Positions 25,250-33,747 are shown, counted from the stretch's first letter. The stretch is DNA of 64,000 nucleotides from Stutzerimonas stutzeri (GCA_002345575.1 DDVX01000018.1:1-64000), one strand, 5' to 3'. Notes: a model not told the origin generated them from the sequence alone. Numbers and translations are program-made.

Positions 25250-26626
25250 ATGAATAAGAACAGAGCAAGGACGGGGGCACTTACACTCAGCCTGCTGGCG
25301 AGCGCCACGCTAGCCGGTGGGGCGATGGCCGCCGTATCGGAAACGGAAGCGGCCAAGCTGGGCTACAGCCTCACTCCCATTGGTGCCGAGATGGACGGCA
25401 ATGCTGGCGGCACCATTCCCGCCTGGAGCGGCGGCCTGCCAATCGATGCCGCACCGATCAGCGCGGACGGCTTCGTAAGCGATCCTTTTCCCAGTGACAC
25501 AGTCAAGTTCACCATCACCGCGCAAAACCACGAGCAGTATCAGGACAACCTGACGCCCGGCCAGATCGCCATGCTCAAGCGCTATCCTGATACCTATCGC
25601 TTGCCGGTCTTCGAAACACGGCGCAGCGCGGCCATGCCGCAGCACATCTATGACGCCGCTCAGCGTAACGCTACCCAGACCAATCTGGTACGCGGCGGCA
25701 ATGGCCTGGAAAACCTCGACACGGCCATCGCCTTCCCCATTCCGCAGAATGGTCTCGAGGCAATCTGGAACCACATCACCCGCTACCGTGGGAGCTCGGC
25801 TCGCCGCGTCGTGGCGCAGGCGACTCCTCAGATAAACGGCAACTATAGCTTGGTCAAGTTCGTCGACGAGGTCGTCTACACCGACACCCTGAGTGACTAC
25901 AACCCCGACAAGCACGGCAACGTCCTGTTTTACTTCAAGCAGCAGGTTACCGAACCCTCTCGCCTGGCGGGCAACGTGCTGCTGGTGCATGAAACCCTGG
26001 ACCAGGTCCAAGAACCGCGCATGGCGTGGATCTACAACGCCGGCCAGCGCCGCGTGCGCCGTGCTCCCCAGGTCGCTTACGACGGCCCAGGCACTGCCGC
26101 CGACGGTCTGCGCACCTCCGACAACCTGGACATGTTCAACGGCGCGCCGGATCGCTACGAGTGGAAACTGGTCGGCAAGAAGGAGCTGTACATCCCCTAC
26201 AACTCCTACCGCCTGGACTCCCCGCAGCTCAAATACAGTGACATCGTCAAAGCCGGCCATATCAACCAAGACCTGACACGCTACGAACTGCACCGCGTAT
26301 GGGAAGTTGAGGCAACGCTGAAGAGCGGTGATCGGCATATCTACGCCAAGCGCAACTTTTTCATCGACGAGGACACCTGGCAGGCTGCGATCATCGATCA
26401 CTACGATGGTCGCAATTCGCTGTGGCGGGTAGCCGAGGCCCATAACGCCTACTACTACCATGAGCAGGTGCCCTTGTACGCCATGGAAACCCTGTACGAC
26501 CTGATTTCAGGTCGCTATCTGGTCATGGGCATGAAGAACGAAGAGAAGAACCCCTACCGCTACAACTACCAGACCAGCTCCCACCAATACACGCCAGCGG
26601 CATTGCGCAATTCTGGGGTGCGCTGA
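25250..26626 (+). CDS. DUF1329 periplasmic/outer-membrane protein
   Basis: This 458-residue protein has a signal peptide (about 1-27; SLLASATLAGGAMA). The DUF1329 domain follows, with an EAAKLGYSLTPIGAE opening, ALIVARGGNGLENL-like strands and a C-terminal RYELHRVWEVEATLK segment. DUF1329 proteins have a LolA/LolB-like beta fold and are usually encoded beside DUF1302 outer-membrane proteins and RND permeases. None of these partners is next to this copy. ATG 25250 follows CAGGACCTCATA. A strong terminator ends the gene. Confidence 0.88.
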   Translation: MNKNRARTGALTLSLLASATLAGGAMAAVSETEAAKLGYSLTPIGAEMDGNAGGTIPAWSGGLPIDAAPISADGFVSDPFPSDTVKFTITAQNHEQYQDNLTPGQIAMLKRYPDTYRLPVFETRRSAAMPQHIYDAAQRNATQTNLVRGGNGLENLDTAIAFPIPQNGLEAIWNHITRYRGSSARRVVAQATPQINGNYSLVKFVDEVVYTDTLSDYNPDKHGNVLFYFKQQVTEPSRLAGNVLLVHETLDQVQEPRMAWIYNAGQRRVRRAPQVAYDGPGTAADGLRTSDNLDMFNGAPDRYEWKLVGKKELYIPYNSYRLDSPQLKYSDIVKAGHINQDLTRYELHRVWEVEATLKSGDRHIYAKRNFFIDEDTWQAAIIDHYDGRNSLWRVAEAHNAYYYHEQVPLYAMETLYDLISGRYLVMGMKNEEKNPYRYNYQTSSHQYTPAALRNSGVR

Positions 26627-26660
26627 AGCGCGTCTGCACTGGCGGTCTGTAGCTATATAA

Positions 26661-26691
26661 AAAGAAACCCGCATCGAGTGCGGGTTTCTTT
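26661..26691. terminator. Bidirectional intrinsic terminator
   Basis: A 13-bp stem pairs AAAGAAACCCGCA (26661-26673) with 26679-26691 over a 5-nt loop. T-runs follow in both directions. It serves the DUF1329 gene and the convergent YajG-type gene. Confidence 0.9.
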
Positions 26692-26713
26692 TTTCTGGTT
26701 ACCAGTACGTGCG

Positions 26714-27298
26714 TTACTGGGAGAGCAGCTGCCCGATATTCTGGTCCTTGAATACTCTTGTCAGGGCATCACTCAGTACGTCACTGACCAGCTTGGTATT
26801 GGTCTGCTCGTTGGGCGCCATGCCGAAACGCTGGTTGAGCGTCGCACCATAACGGCCGTTGTAACGCCGTCCGCCGTTCTGAACCTCGATGCGGAACGTC
26901 GCACCGATAGTCGCCTCAGTCACGTAGAGTCCCTCCTTAGGTGACTGGTACTTCAGCTCGGACAGGGTCAAGGTCAGCTGCGGCGCGTTGTAGGCGTTGG
27001 GCGACGGGGTGAATCCAAGCAGACGCACAGCAGCCTCGGCTTCGGCCTGGAGCTTGGGCAGAATTTTTTCCTTGGGCACGCTGACAGCGCTGGTTTCCGG
27101 GTACAGCCCTCCCCGTGTGCCGAGGGTCGGCGATTCGCGACCATCGACGATGCGCACAGCTACCGGCTGGCCCTGCCCAACCGGTTGGATAGTGCCGGTG
27201 AGCTTCGGGGTCGGATTAAGCTGTTGCGGGCTATGTGCACAGCCGGCGAGCGCCAGCGCGGACACAGTGACAAGGCTGAACAACAGGCGTTGCAGCAT
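26714..27298 (-). CDS. YajG-family lipoprotein
   Basis: This 194-residue lipoprotein has a signal peptide ending SALALAGC (Cys near residue 20). A YajG-like body follows with VAVRIVDGRESPTLGTRGG, a LTLTLSELKYQ strand and NGRYGATLNQRFGMAPNEQTNTKLVSDVLSDALTRVF. It is expected at the outer membrane; the function is not known. The first ATG follows a GGAGAAAACGGC. It runs convergent to the DUF1329 gene and shares the terminator with it. Confidence 0.88.
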   Translation of the reverse strand: MLQRLLFSLVTVSALALAGCAHSPQQLNPTPKLTGTIQPVGQGQPVAVRIVDGRESPTLGTRGGLYPETSAVSVPKEKILPKLQAEAEAAVRLLGFTPSPNAYNAPQLTLTLSELKYQSPKEGLYVTEATIGATFRIEVQNGGRRYNGRYGATLNQRFGMAPNEQTNTKLVSDVLSDALTRVFKDQNIGQLLSQ

Positions 27299-27464
27299 GC
27301 CGTTTTCTCCAGGTTGGGGTGGGCGATGCCATGCAGTATAACCAGCGCCGACGCCCTTCGACAGTGATCTCCACAGCGCCCTGAAAAGGCCGTAACGCTT
27401 CGTTCATGAGGTTGTAATCCTGAGTTGCGATAACACCGCCAAGCCCACTCGGAACGCACCCTCC

Positions 27465-27653
27465 ATGCCCTTCTCAATCGCACTGCTGCTGCATCAACCC
27501 AAGCGCCGTCACTACGCACTCCTGGATGAGCAGCGCCACTGCCGTATGCTGCTTACTGCACAAGAGCGGCCACACGGCGAGCACTGGATGGAAGTGCCCG
27601 AGATCCGTCCCGAATGGATTGGCAAGCCGGTCCCGCAAAGCGATATATCTTGA
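27465..27653 (+). CDS. Small unrecognised protein
   Basis: I do not recognise this 62-residue frame. It is basic, rich in His, Arg and Pro, has no membrane segment, and shows a beta-hairpin-like core (HYALLDEQRHCRMLLTAQ) followed by EHWMEVPEIRPEWIGKPV. A weak GGAACG lies upstream. It sits alone between two leftward genes on the opposite strand. No antisense gene overlaps it, so it is not a shadow, but coding is unproven. Confidence 0.45.
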   Translation: MPFSIALLLHQPKRRHYALLDEQRHCRMLLTAQERPHGEHWMEVPEIRPEWIGKPVPQSDIS

Positions 27654-27721
27654 GGCTGTATTAGCCTAAAAGATCAAATGCAGAGAGCCGACCGCTAGGC
27701 CTGAGTATCACCCAAACAAAA

Positions 27722-27754
27722 AAGCCGCCCTGCTCATGACAAGCAGGGCGGCTT
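27722..27754 (-). terminator. Intrinsic terminator of mqo
   Basis: AAGCCGCCCTGCT (27722-27734) pairs perfectly over 13 bp with 27742-27754 around a 7-nt loop. On the minus strand the stem is followed by TTTTTTGTTTG. It lies just past the mqo stop. Confidence 0.92.
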
Positions 27755-27778
27755 CTTCGGACCAAGCATGAAGGGCGT

Positions 27779-29269
27779 TTAGTCAGCCAGCCCCAGACGC
27801 TTGTCGATCACGGCGACCACTTCCCGATAGGTAACAGCATCAGTCTCCAGAACCTTTTCACGGGCCGGGAATATCTCGTCGAGCTTGGAAGTCCAGCTCT
27901 CGCTGACGGCCTGCTCGGGGAAGCATCGCTGAATCAGGTCCAGCATGATGGATACAGTTACCGAAGCGCCCGGCGAAGCGCCAAGCAGGGCTGCGATGGT
28001 GCCGTCTTTCGCGGACACCAGTTCGGTTCCGAACTGCAGGATGCCACCCTTTTTCGGGTCTTTCTTGATGATCTGCACACGTTGGCCGGCCACTTCCAGG
28101 CGCCAGTCTTCGGGCTTGAGGTCGGGGTAGAAGCCACGCAGTGTGTTCAGACGGTCTTCCATGGACTGCCGTACTTCCTTAATCAGGTAGCGGGTCAGGT
28201 CCATGTTGTCACGCGCAACGGCCAGCATCGGCTTGAGGTTGCCCGGGCGGATCGACATCGGCAGGTCAAGTGGCGAGCCGTATTTCAGGAACTTGGTGGT
28301 GAAGCCTGCATAAGGCCCGAATAGCAGGGATTTCTTGCCGTCAACCACACGCGTATCCAGGTGCGGCACGGACATCGGTGGCGCGCCCACGGCTGCCAGA
28401 CTGTAGACCTTGGCTTGGTGCTGGCTGACGATTTCGGGGTTATCGCAACGCAGCCACTGGCCGCTGACCGGGAAGCCGCCGTAGCCGTTGCCTTCCTCGA
28501 TTCCAGACATCTGCAACAGCGGCAGTGCTGCACCGCCCGCGCCCAGGAAGACGAATCCGGCATCAATTTCACGGATACTGCCGTCCTGGAGATCCTTGAC
28601 CTCGACAAGCCAGCCCTTGCCGTTGCGAGAAAGCCCAGTGACCTTCTGGCGGTAAGACATCTTCACGCCTGGGAGGGTAGCCAGGTAGTCCAGCATCTGG
28701 CGGGTCAGCTTGCCGAAGTTGACGTCGGTGCCGTTCATGGCGCGGGTCGCAGCGATGTGCTCATCAGCCGGGCGGCCGGGCATCATCAGTGGCATCCACT
28801 CTTGCATGATGGCACGGTCTTCGGTGTAGACCATGTTCTCGAACGCATGGTGCTGCTTCAGCGCGTCGAAGCGGCGCCTGAGGTAATCGACGTTCTTTTC
28901 GCCGCGGACGAAGCTCAGGTGCGGCACCACATTGAGAAAGTCCTTGGGGCTGCCGAAGCCTTCACGATCGCTCAGGTAGGCCCAGAACTGCTTTGAGACC
29001 TCATACTGGGTATTGATGGTGACGGCTTTCTTTATATCGATCGAACCATCCTTGCTGTCCGGCGTGTAGTTCAACTCACACAGACCCGCATGGCCGGTAC
29101 CGGCGTTGTTCCAAGGGTTGGAACTCTCGGCGGCTCCCGACTCCTGCAACTCGACGATTTCAAGACGGATGGTGGGATCGAGTTCCTTGAGCAGTACTGC
29201 CAGAGTGGCACTCATGATACCGGCCCCCACCAGCACCATATCTACCGCTTCGCTATCGTGTTGCGCCAT
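27779..29269 (-). CDS. mqo: Malate:quinone oxidoreductase
   Basis: This FAD-dependent peripheral membrane enzyme of 496 residues oxidises malate to oxaloacetate and passes electrons to quinone. The FAD-binding VLVGAGIMSATLA is at the N-terminus. NPWNNAGTGHAGLCELNY, GMNGTDVNFGKLTRQ-like and FVFLGAGGAALPLLQ follow, with GASPGASVTVSIM and FPAREKVLE near the C-terminus. The start at 29269 (MAQHDSEAVDMV) follows GGAG with a 9-nt gap; the frame extends seven codons further. It stands upstream of the PA4642-like gene, as in P. aeruginosa, where PA4640 is mqoB. Confidence 0.96.
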   Translation of the reverse strand: MAQHDSEAVDMVLVGAGIMSATLAVLLKELDPTIRLEIVELQESGAAESSNPWNNAGTGHAGLCELNYTPDSKDGSIDIKKAVTINTQYEVSKQFWAYLSDREGFGSPKDFLNVVPHLSFVRGEKNVDYLRRRFDALKQHHAFENMVYTEDRAIMQEWMPLMMPGRPADEHIAATRAMNGTDVNFGKLTRQMLDYLATLPGVKMSYRQKVTGLSRNGKGWLVEVKDLQDGSIREIDAGFVFLGAGGAALPLLQMSGIEEGNGYGGFPVSGQWLRCDNPEIVSQHQAKVYSLAAVGAPPMSVPHLDTRVVDGKKSLLFGPYAGFTTKFLKYGSPLDLPMSIRPGNLKPMLAVARDNMDLTRYLIKEVRQSMEDRLNTLRGFYPDLKPEDWRLEVAGQRVQIIKKDPKKGGILQFGTELVSAKDGTIAALLGASPGASVTVSIMLDLIQRCFPEQAVSESWTSKLDEIFPAREKVLETDAVTYREVVAVIDKRLGLAD

Positions 29270-29582
29270 TAACGCGTTCTCCAGAAACACAGCATTAAAC
29301 TGTCACGACCGCAGTACGCGATCGCGTGAATCCACTAGCCAGGCGGCTGAAAACGGAGTTGGTCTTCATGCCACTGTCCGGGCTTGTGCCCGAAAACAAC
29401 CTTCTTCAACGAAGGCTGCCCGCTGTCAGGAGAACGGCTTTTGGCCTACTCCCTCCCACCCCAGGCATCCCGGAGCAAGGCCACTGGCCTGGGCTCTACG
29501 GGAAGCGCGCGACGGGAAAATCTTGTGACGACTATCACTAGCCGTGCGCTTACATGGGCCGCTACGCCGGTAACCGGGCTGC
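29270..29582. other. Intergenic gap upstream of mqo
   Basis: This 313-bp stretch between mqo and the PA4642-like gene, both leftward, should hold the mqo promoter. I find no clear promoter pair, hairpin or conserved frame. The plus-strand frames here have no ribosome site and no recognisable product. Confidence 0.5.
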
Positions 29583-29870
29583 TCAGCCGCGAGCGGCCCG
29601 GATAGCCTCTATATAAGGTGCAGCCTGACGCTGATCACCAATCAGGTCGACGATATCCCGACCCTCCGCATCCTTTGCTTGCAGGTCATAGCCCGCTTCG
29701 GTGAAAAAGCCAATGAACCGCTCGAAATCATCGGCGCGCAAACCGCGATAGGCCTTGATCAGCTTGTGCAGCGAAGGCGGCGTATCGTCTGCTGGCTCGG
29801 GCTCGAGAAACAGCTTGATCGACTCGTCAGAAATCTCCTCACCAACCACCTTCTGCTTATCTTTGCGCAT
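29583..29870 (-). CDS. PA4642-family small protein
   Basis: This acidic soluble protein of 95 residues matches the Pseudomonas PA4642 family. It begins with charged MRKDKQKVVGEEISDESIKLFLEPE and continues LHKLIKAYRGLRADDFERFIGFFTEAGYDLQAKDAEG. No function is known. The ATG at 29870 follows GGAG with 5-nt spacing; the GTG two codons upstream would overlap the ribosome site. It is divergent from the SulP transporter gene, with about 170 bp between the starts. Confidence 0.82.
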   Translation of the reverse strand: MRKDKQKVVGEEISDESIKLFLEPEPADDTPPSLHKLIKAYRGLRADDFERFIGFFTEAGYDLQAKDAEGRDIVDLIGDQRQAAPYIEAIRAARG

Positions 29871-30039
29871 CTTCACTCCAATCGACGAGCCTTACGGGGG
29901 CGGAAGTTTACTCCTGCAGGCCAACTCTCTCAACGAACCAGCGTTTGTTGCGACCAAGGTCGTACAGGACCACTCAGGTATTTGCAGGTCGTCTTTGCTC
30001 TGGGCATATACTCGGTCTTTGCGCACATGGAGTGTCCGG

Positions 30040-31773
30040 ATGAGTTTTCCGCCCTTGTTCGCCGCTTGGCGCCAAGCCTTGCGCTCGGGCTATGACCGTC
30101 ACGCCCTGCGTGGTGACATCAGCGCTGGGCTGACGGTCGGCATCATCGCCATACCTCTGGCCATGGCGCTGGCTATCGCGGTAGGCGCGCCACCGCAACA
30201 CGGCCTTTACACCGTACTGGTTGCCGCTCCGCTGATCGCCATAACCGGCGGTTCTCGCTTTAACGTATCAGGCCCGACAGCCGCTTTCGTGGTTATCCTG
30301 CTGCCCATCACCCAGCAATTTGGCTTGGGCGGCCTGCTCCTATGCACCATGCTCGCCGGCCTGATCCTGATCACCATGGGCCTGCTGCGCGCCGGCAGGC
30401 TGATCTCTTTCGTGCCTTATCCGGTGATTCTGGGGTTTACCGCGGGTATCGGCATTGTCATCGCCACCCTGCAGTTCAAGGACGTGTTCGGCCTGAACAT
30501 CAGCGAGCAGCCGCAGAATTACATCGAGCAGATCGGCCTGTTGATCAGCGCATTCCCCGGCGTGCAGTTGGGCGACACGCTGATCACAACACTCTGTCTG
30601 GCAGTCCTGATTTTATGGCCCCGCTGGGTGCCCAAGGTGCCTGGCCATCTGGTCGCGCTCACTCTCGGCGCCTTGGCCGGACTTGCGCTGGAAGCCTGGG
30701 GGCTGCCGATAGCCACGTTGGGCGAGCGTTTCAGCTATAGCGTCGATGGCGTGAGCTACCCCGGTATCCCGCCATTTCTGCCGGATTTCGCCTGGCCTTG
30801 GGCACTGCCCGGGCCCAACGGACAACCGCTGGCGATCAACTTTGAGTTGTTTCATCAACTGCTGGCACCAGCCTTCGCGATTGCCATGCTCGGCGCCATC
30901 GAGTCGCTGCTGTGCGCGGTGGTTGCCGATGGCATGACTGGCAGCAGCCACGACCCAAATGCCGAACTGCTCGGCCAGGGCATCGGCAACCTGGTGGCGC
31001 CATTGTTCGGCGGCATCACCGCCACCGCCGCCATCGCACGCAGCGCAGCCAACGTGCGCGCAGGGGCGTTTTCGCCGCTGGCAGCCGTTATCCATGCCGG
31101 CGTGGTGCTGGTGGCAATTCTTTGGTTAGCACCCCTGTTCAGTCATCTGCCGATGGCGGCCCTGGCGGCGTTGCTGCTGATGGTCGCCTGGAATATGAGC
31201 GAAGCCCCGCATGTGCTGAAAACCTTGCGCATCGCTCCTCGCAGCGATGTCCTGGTGCTGCTCACCTGCCTGATCCTGACCGTATTGTTCGACATGGTCC
31301 TGGCCGTGGGCGTAGGGCTGTTGCTGGCAGCGGGCCTGTTCATCAAGCGCATGAGCGAGCTGACCGGCACCACCAGCCTGCGCCAGAGCCAGAAGCGGCT
31401 GTTTGCCGATCTACCTGAGCACGTTGCGGCATACAGCATTCGCGGGCCGCTGTTCTTTGGTGCGGCCGAGAAGGCGCTGAGCACGCTGCGGCGCTTCAAC
31501 CCCGAAGTGAAAGTAGTGATCGTCGACATCAGCGGCGTGCCGATGCTGGACATGACAGCCCTCGCGGCCCTGGAAAACGTGCTGCTGGATTACCGCAAGC
31601 AGGACATTGCCTTGATCATCGTCGGCTGCAGCCCGAACGTACGCCTAAAGCTGCGCCACGCTGGCATCCGCAGCCTTCCGGGCCGCCTGCATTACGTGCG
31701 CGACCTGCCCCAGGCCAAGCTGACGGCCCAGCGTCTTGTTCCCGGCAAAACCGAGCAGGAGCACGCAACCTGA
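30040..31773 (+). CDS. SulP-family anion transporter with STAS domain
   Basis: This protein of 577 residues has ten to fourteen transmembrane segments (about 20-420) with the SulP signatures AGLTVGIIAIPLAMALAIA and GSRFNVSGPTAAFVVIL near the N-terminus. A C-terminal STAS domain (about 455-560; VDISGVPMLDMTALAALENVL) follows. SulP members carry sulfate, bicarbonate or C4-dicarboxylates (DauA-like). The substrate cannot be read from the sequence and no carbonic anhydrase is adjacent. ATG 30040 follows GGAG; the frame open from 29755 is upstream antisense sequence of the neighbouring gene. Confidence 0.92.
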   Translation: MSFPPLFAAWRQALRSGYDRHALRGDISAGLTVGIIAIPLAMALAIAVGAPPQHGLYTVLVAAPLIAITGGSRFNVSGPTAAFVVILLPITQQFGLGGLLLCTMLAGLILITMGLLRAGRLISFVPYPVILGFTAGIGIVIATLQFKDVFGLNISEQPQNYIEQIGLLISAFPGVQLGDTLITTLCLAVLILWPRWVPKVPGHLVALTLGALAGLALEAWGLPIATLGERFSYSVDGVSYPGIPPFLPDFAWPWALPGPNGQPLAINFELFHQLLAPAFAIAMLGAIESLLCAVVADGMTGSSHDPNAELLGQGIGNLVAPLFGGITATAAIARSAANVRAGAFSPLAAVIHAGVVLVAILWLAPLFSHLPMAALAALLLMVAWNMSEAPHVLKTLRIAPRSDVLVLLTCLILTVLFDMVLAVGVGLLLAAGLFIKRMSELTGTTSLRQSQKRLFADLPEHVAAYSIRGPLFFGAAEKALSTLRRFNPEVKVVIVDISGVPMLDMTALAALENVLLDYRKQDIALIIVGCSPNVRLKLRHAGIRSLPGRLHYVRDLPQAKLTAQRLVPGKTEQEHAT

Positions 31774-31894
31774 ACCAGCACAATACCAGCACTGTTTCAC
31801 CCCCGCGCCCGCACCAGCCACCGTCGCTGGGCGGCGCTGGCCCGCACGGGGTTTAATTAGCGCTCCCCTTACTTCGCGACCGTGCAGGCTGGTG

Positions 31895-32803
31895 TCAGCG
31901 GTACTTCTGCAGGTTGGCCATCATGTCTTGCAGCGCCTGCATGTTGTCGGCGGGATGCGTAGCGTTGTCGAAGTTGCAGATATCAGCCCAACGGTCGGCG
32001 ACATCTTCGGCCTCAAAACCCGCGGCCGGATCGAAGCCGGCGCCGCGGCTGCGCTCCCAGCGCACTTTGCCCATCCAACCGCCGCCTACCTCGAACAAGC
32101 CGGCAGTTTCCTGGCAGCGCTCGCTGGCCAGATAAACCACTAGTGGGCTAACCAGCTCAGGCTTGAGCTGCTCGAAGATCTGCGGTGGGATCAACCCTTC
32201 GGTCATTCGCGTGGCCCCGGTCGGGGCAATGGCGTTGACCAGAATATTGCTCTTGCGACCCTCCAGCGCCAGGGTGCGGGTCAGGCCGTAGAGACCAAGC
32301 TTGGCCATACCGTAGTTGGACTGACCAAAGTTTCCGTAAATGCCAGACGTGGACGAGGTAAAGATCACCCGCCCATAGCCCTGCTCTCGCATGTATGGCC
32401 AGGCGGCGCGGGTAACCTTGTAGGCGCCTTCGACATGCACCCGGTAGACCGAGTCCCAGTCGGCGTCGTCCATTTTATGGAACGACTTGTCCCGCAGGAT
32501 TCCGGCATTATTGATCACGACATCCAGGCGCCCGAAGCCGTCCAGCGCCTGCTGCACGATCTTTTCGCCATCGGTGACCGAGTCGTGATTGGCGACTGCA
32601 GTCCCGCCAGCCTGGCGGATTTCCTCCACCACCTGATCGGCGGCCGAACGGCTGTCGCCTTCGCCCTGAGCGCTGCCGCCAAGATCATTGACCACGACGC
32701 GGGCGCCATGGCGGGCGAACAGCAGTGCATGGGCACGACCAAGGCCGCCACCGGCACCTGTGACTATCACCACCTTGTCGTCGAAGCGGATTGTTTCGCT
32801 CAT
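31895..32803 (-). CDS. SDR enzyme, (3R)-hydroxyacyl-CoA dehydrogenase-like
   Basis: This 302-residue short-chain dehydrogenase resembles the dehydrogenase part of peroxisomal multifunctional enzyme 2. It has VTGAGGGLGRAHALLFA for NAD(P), VVNDLGGS typical of that branch, NNAG near 95, SSTSGIYGNFGQSNYGMAK with the catalytic Ser/Tyr/Lys, and a C-terminal extension (TAGLFEVGGGWMGKVRWERSRG) seen in the same family. It probably acts on hydroxyacyl-CoA; the pathway is unknown. ATG 32803 follows GGAGGGCCAG. No acyl-CoA gene is adjacent. Confidence 0.85.
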   Translation of the reverse strand: MSETIRFDDKVVIVTGAGGGLGRAHALLFARHGARVVVNDLGGSAQGEGDSRSAADQVVEEIRQAGGTAVANHDSVTDGEKIVQQALDGFGRLDVVINNAGILRDKSFHKMDDADWDSVYRVHVEGAYKVTRAAWPYMREQGYGRVIFTSSTSGIYGNFGQSNYGMAKLGLYGLTRTLALEGRKSNILVNAIAPTGATRMTEGLIPPQIFEQLKPELVSPLVVYLASERCQETAGLFEVGGGWMGKVRWERSRGAGFDPAAGFEAEDVADRWADICNFDNATHPADNMQALQDMMANLQKYR

Positions 32804-32952
32804 CTGGCCCTCCATGAATATCAGTGGAATATGTATTAACGGCAGTCTCTAACGCGCCCCTTCGACTGGCAACAACGCACGCTTGATGAATGCCCGGGCA
32901 TAAGGCAGCGCGATAGCGCCCCAAAAATGTCTGAATATCAACGATTACATTG

Positions 32953-32962
32953 ATTGATCAAT
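32953..32962. promoter_or_regulatory. Palindrome upstream of the SDR gene
   Basis: ATTGATCAAT is a perfect 10-bp palindrome in an AT-rich patch 150 bp upstream of the leftward SDR gene. It could be an operator, but no regulator gene is nearby. Confidence 0.25.
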
Positions 32963-33018
32963 AAAGCATCAGCAGCCACCAAGCCACGGCCGGCGGGCCT
33001 TGGGCGAGCCTGCAAAGA

Positions 33019-33056
33019 GGTTATCCACAAGGCAGTACACAAGGACCGTGGATAAC
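33019..33056. repeat. 38-bp DnaA-box palindrome, copy 1
   Basis: GGTTATCCAC at the left and GTGGATAAC at the right end form an inverted pair around a central CACA. The left end contains the perfect DnaA box TTATCCACA. It is the first of three copies of exactly equal length in this gap. Confidence 0.85.
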
Positions 33057-33153
33057 CTGAACGGTAAGGCTATTGCCTCCATTGGTTTAAGCAAAGAGCG
33101 GCTCCCCTTCAGCGCCTCTATGCTATTACCCACAGCGATGAATGGAGATTCGC

Positions 33154-33237
33154 ATGCCCAGCTTTCACTTTTTAGAAACCCTGTTTGCTGACTATGCCCT
33201 GGCCGCAGGCGGTGCTTCTCTTGGTGGCGGCTGCTGA
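33154..33237 (+). CDS. Possible 27-residue Gly-rich peptide ending in Cys
   Basis: A short frame starts at ATG 33154, with GGAG (33144-33147) and 6-nt spacing, and ends at TGA 33235-33237. The peptide begins MPSFHFLETLFADYALAAGG and ends GGGC. The first half is aromatic and acidic, the second half is rich in Ala and Gly, and the single Cys is the last residue. I recognise no family. It lies between DnaA-box copies 1 and 2 and has no downstream partner gene. It may be a real small protein, a leader peptide or chance; the ribosome site is the only positive evidence. Confidence 0.35.
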   Translation: MPSFHFLETLFADYALAAGGASLGGGC

Positions 33238-33348
33238 CTGCAGCTACCTCAAATCAGACCGAGCAGCAAAGTAGGCCGGCAAATAGAGTAAAAAACGTAC
33301 AGATGGGCTCAGCCCAGCAACTACTTGGCTTGTAGAAGACTCACCCGA

Positions 33349-33386
33349 GGTTATCCACAAGCCCCTCCACAGCTATAGTGGATAAC
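33349..33386. repeat. 38-bp DnaA-box palindrome, copy 2
   Basis: This copy has the same length and layout as copy 1: GGTTATCCACA at the left, CACA at the same internal position and GTGGATAAC at the right. It lies 330 bp after copy 1. The spacer sequence between the fixed positions is not conserved. Confidence 0.85.
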
Positions 33387-33550
33387 TGCTCAAACATCTT
33401 CTGCCCTCCCAAATTCCCTTGTAAATCAAGGATAAAAGGCTTGTCACCATTACGCTCATGTGTATTGAAGCGAACTAAAACTCCTTTGGATAAAAACTGT
33501 ACAAGTCTCTGAAACGCAAGGCCTGGCTGGGCTATAACGGTTAGCCCCAA

Positions 33551-33588
33551 GGTTATCCACAGAACGCCTCACAGATAAGCGGGATAAC
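33551..33588. repeat. 38-bp DnaA-box palindrome, copy 3
   Basis: The left end GGTTATCCACA and the central CACA are kept. The right end is GGGATAAC, so the inverted half has decayed to TTATCCCGC. It lies 202 bp after copy 2. The rest of the 0.94-kb gap (32804-33747) shows no other convincing gene apart from the short frame at 33154. Confidence 0.8.
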
Positions 33589-33747
33589 TCTAATGACAGC
33601 CAAAGCACGAACTTCCCCACTCAGGCTCGCTCCAACTCTCAATGTCCATTGCAGGGAATCTTTCATGCCCGCACTGCGCTACTCAGGCCGAACAGCAGGC
33701 CAAAAGCCCTCCCGCTTGATCTCGGGGAGCCAACAGGCAGCTGTTCA

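Noticed and set aside
25310..26461. A 383-residue minus-strand frame opposite the DUF1329 gene
   Set aside because: Antisense shadow with no recognisable domain; the sense gene has a signal peptide, a ribosome site and a terminator.
29106..29605. Overlapping plus-strand frames between mqo and the PA4642-like gene
   Set aside because: They start inside mqo on the opposite strand and have no ribosome site or family features.
33000..33191. A plus-strand 63-residue frame across DnaA-box copy 1
   Set aside because: It runs through the repeat in a frame that differs from the peptide at 33154 and lacks a ribosome site.
33341..33550. A minus-strand 69-residue frame across DnaA-box copy 2
   Set aside because: It is formed partly by the palindrome itself, has no ribosome site and no recognisable product.
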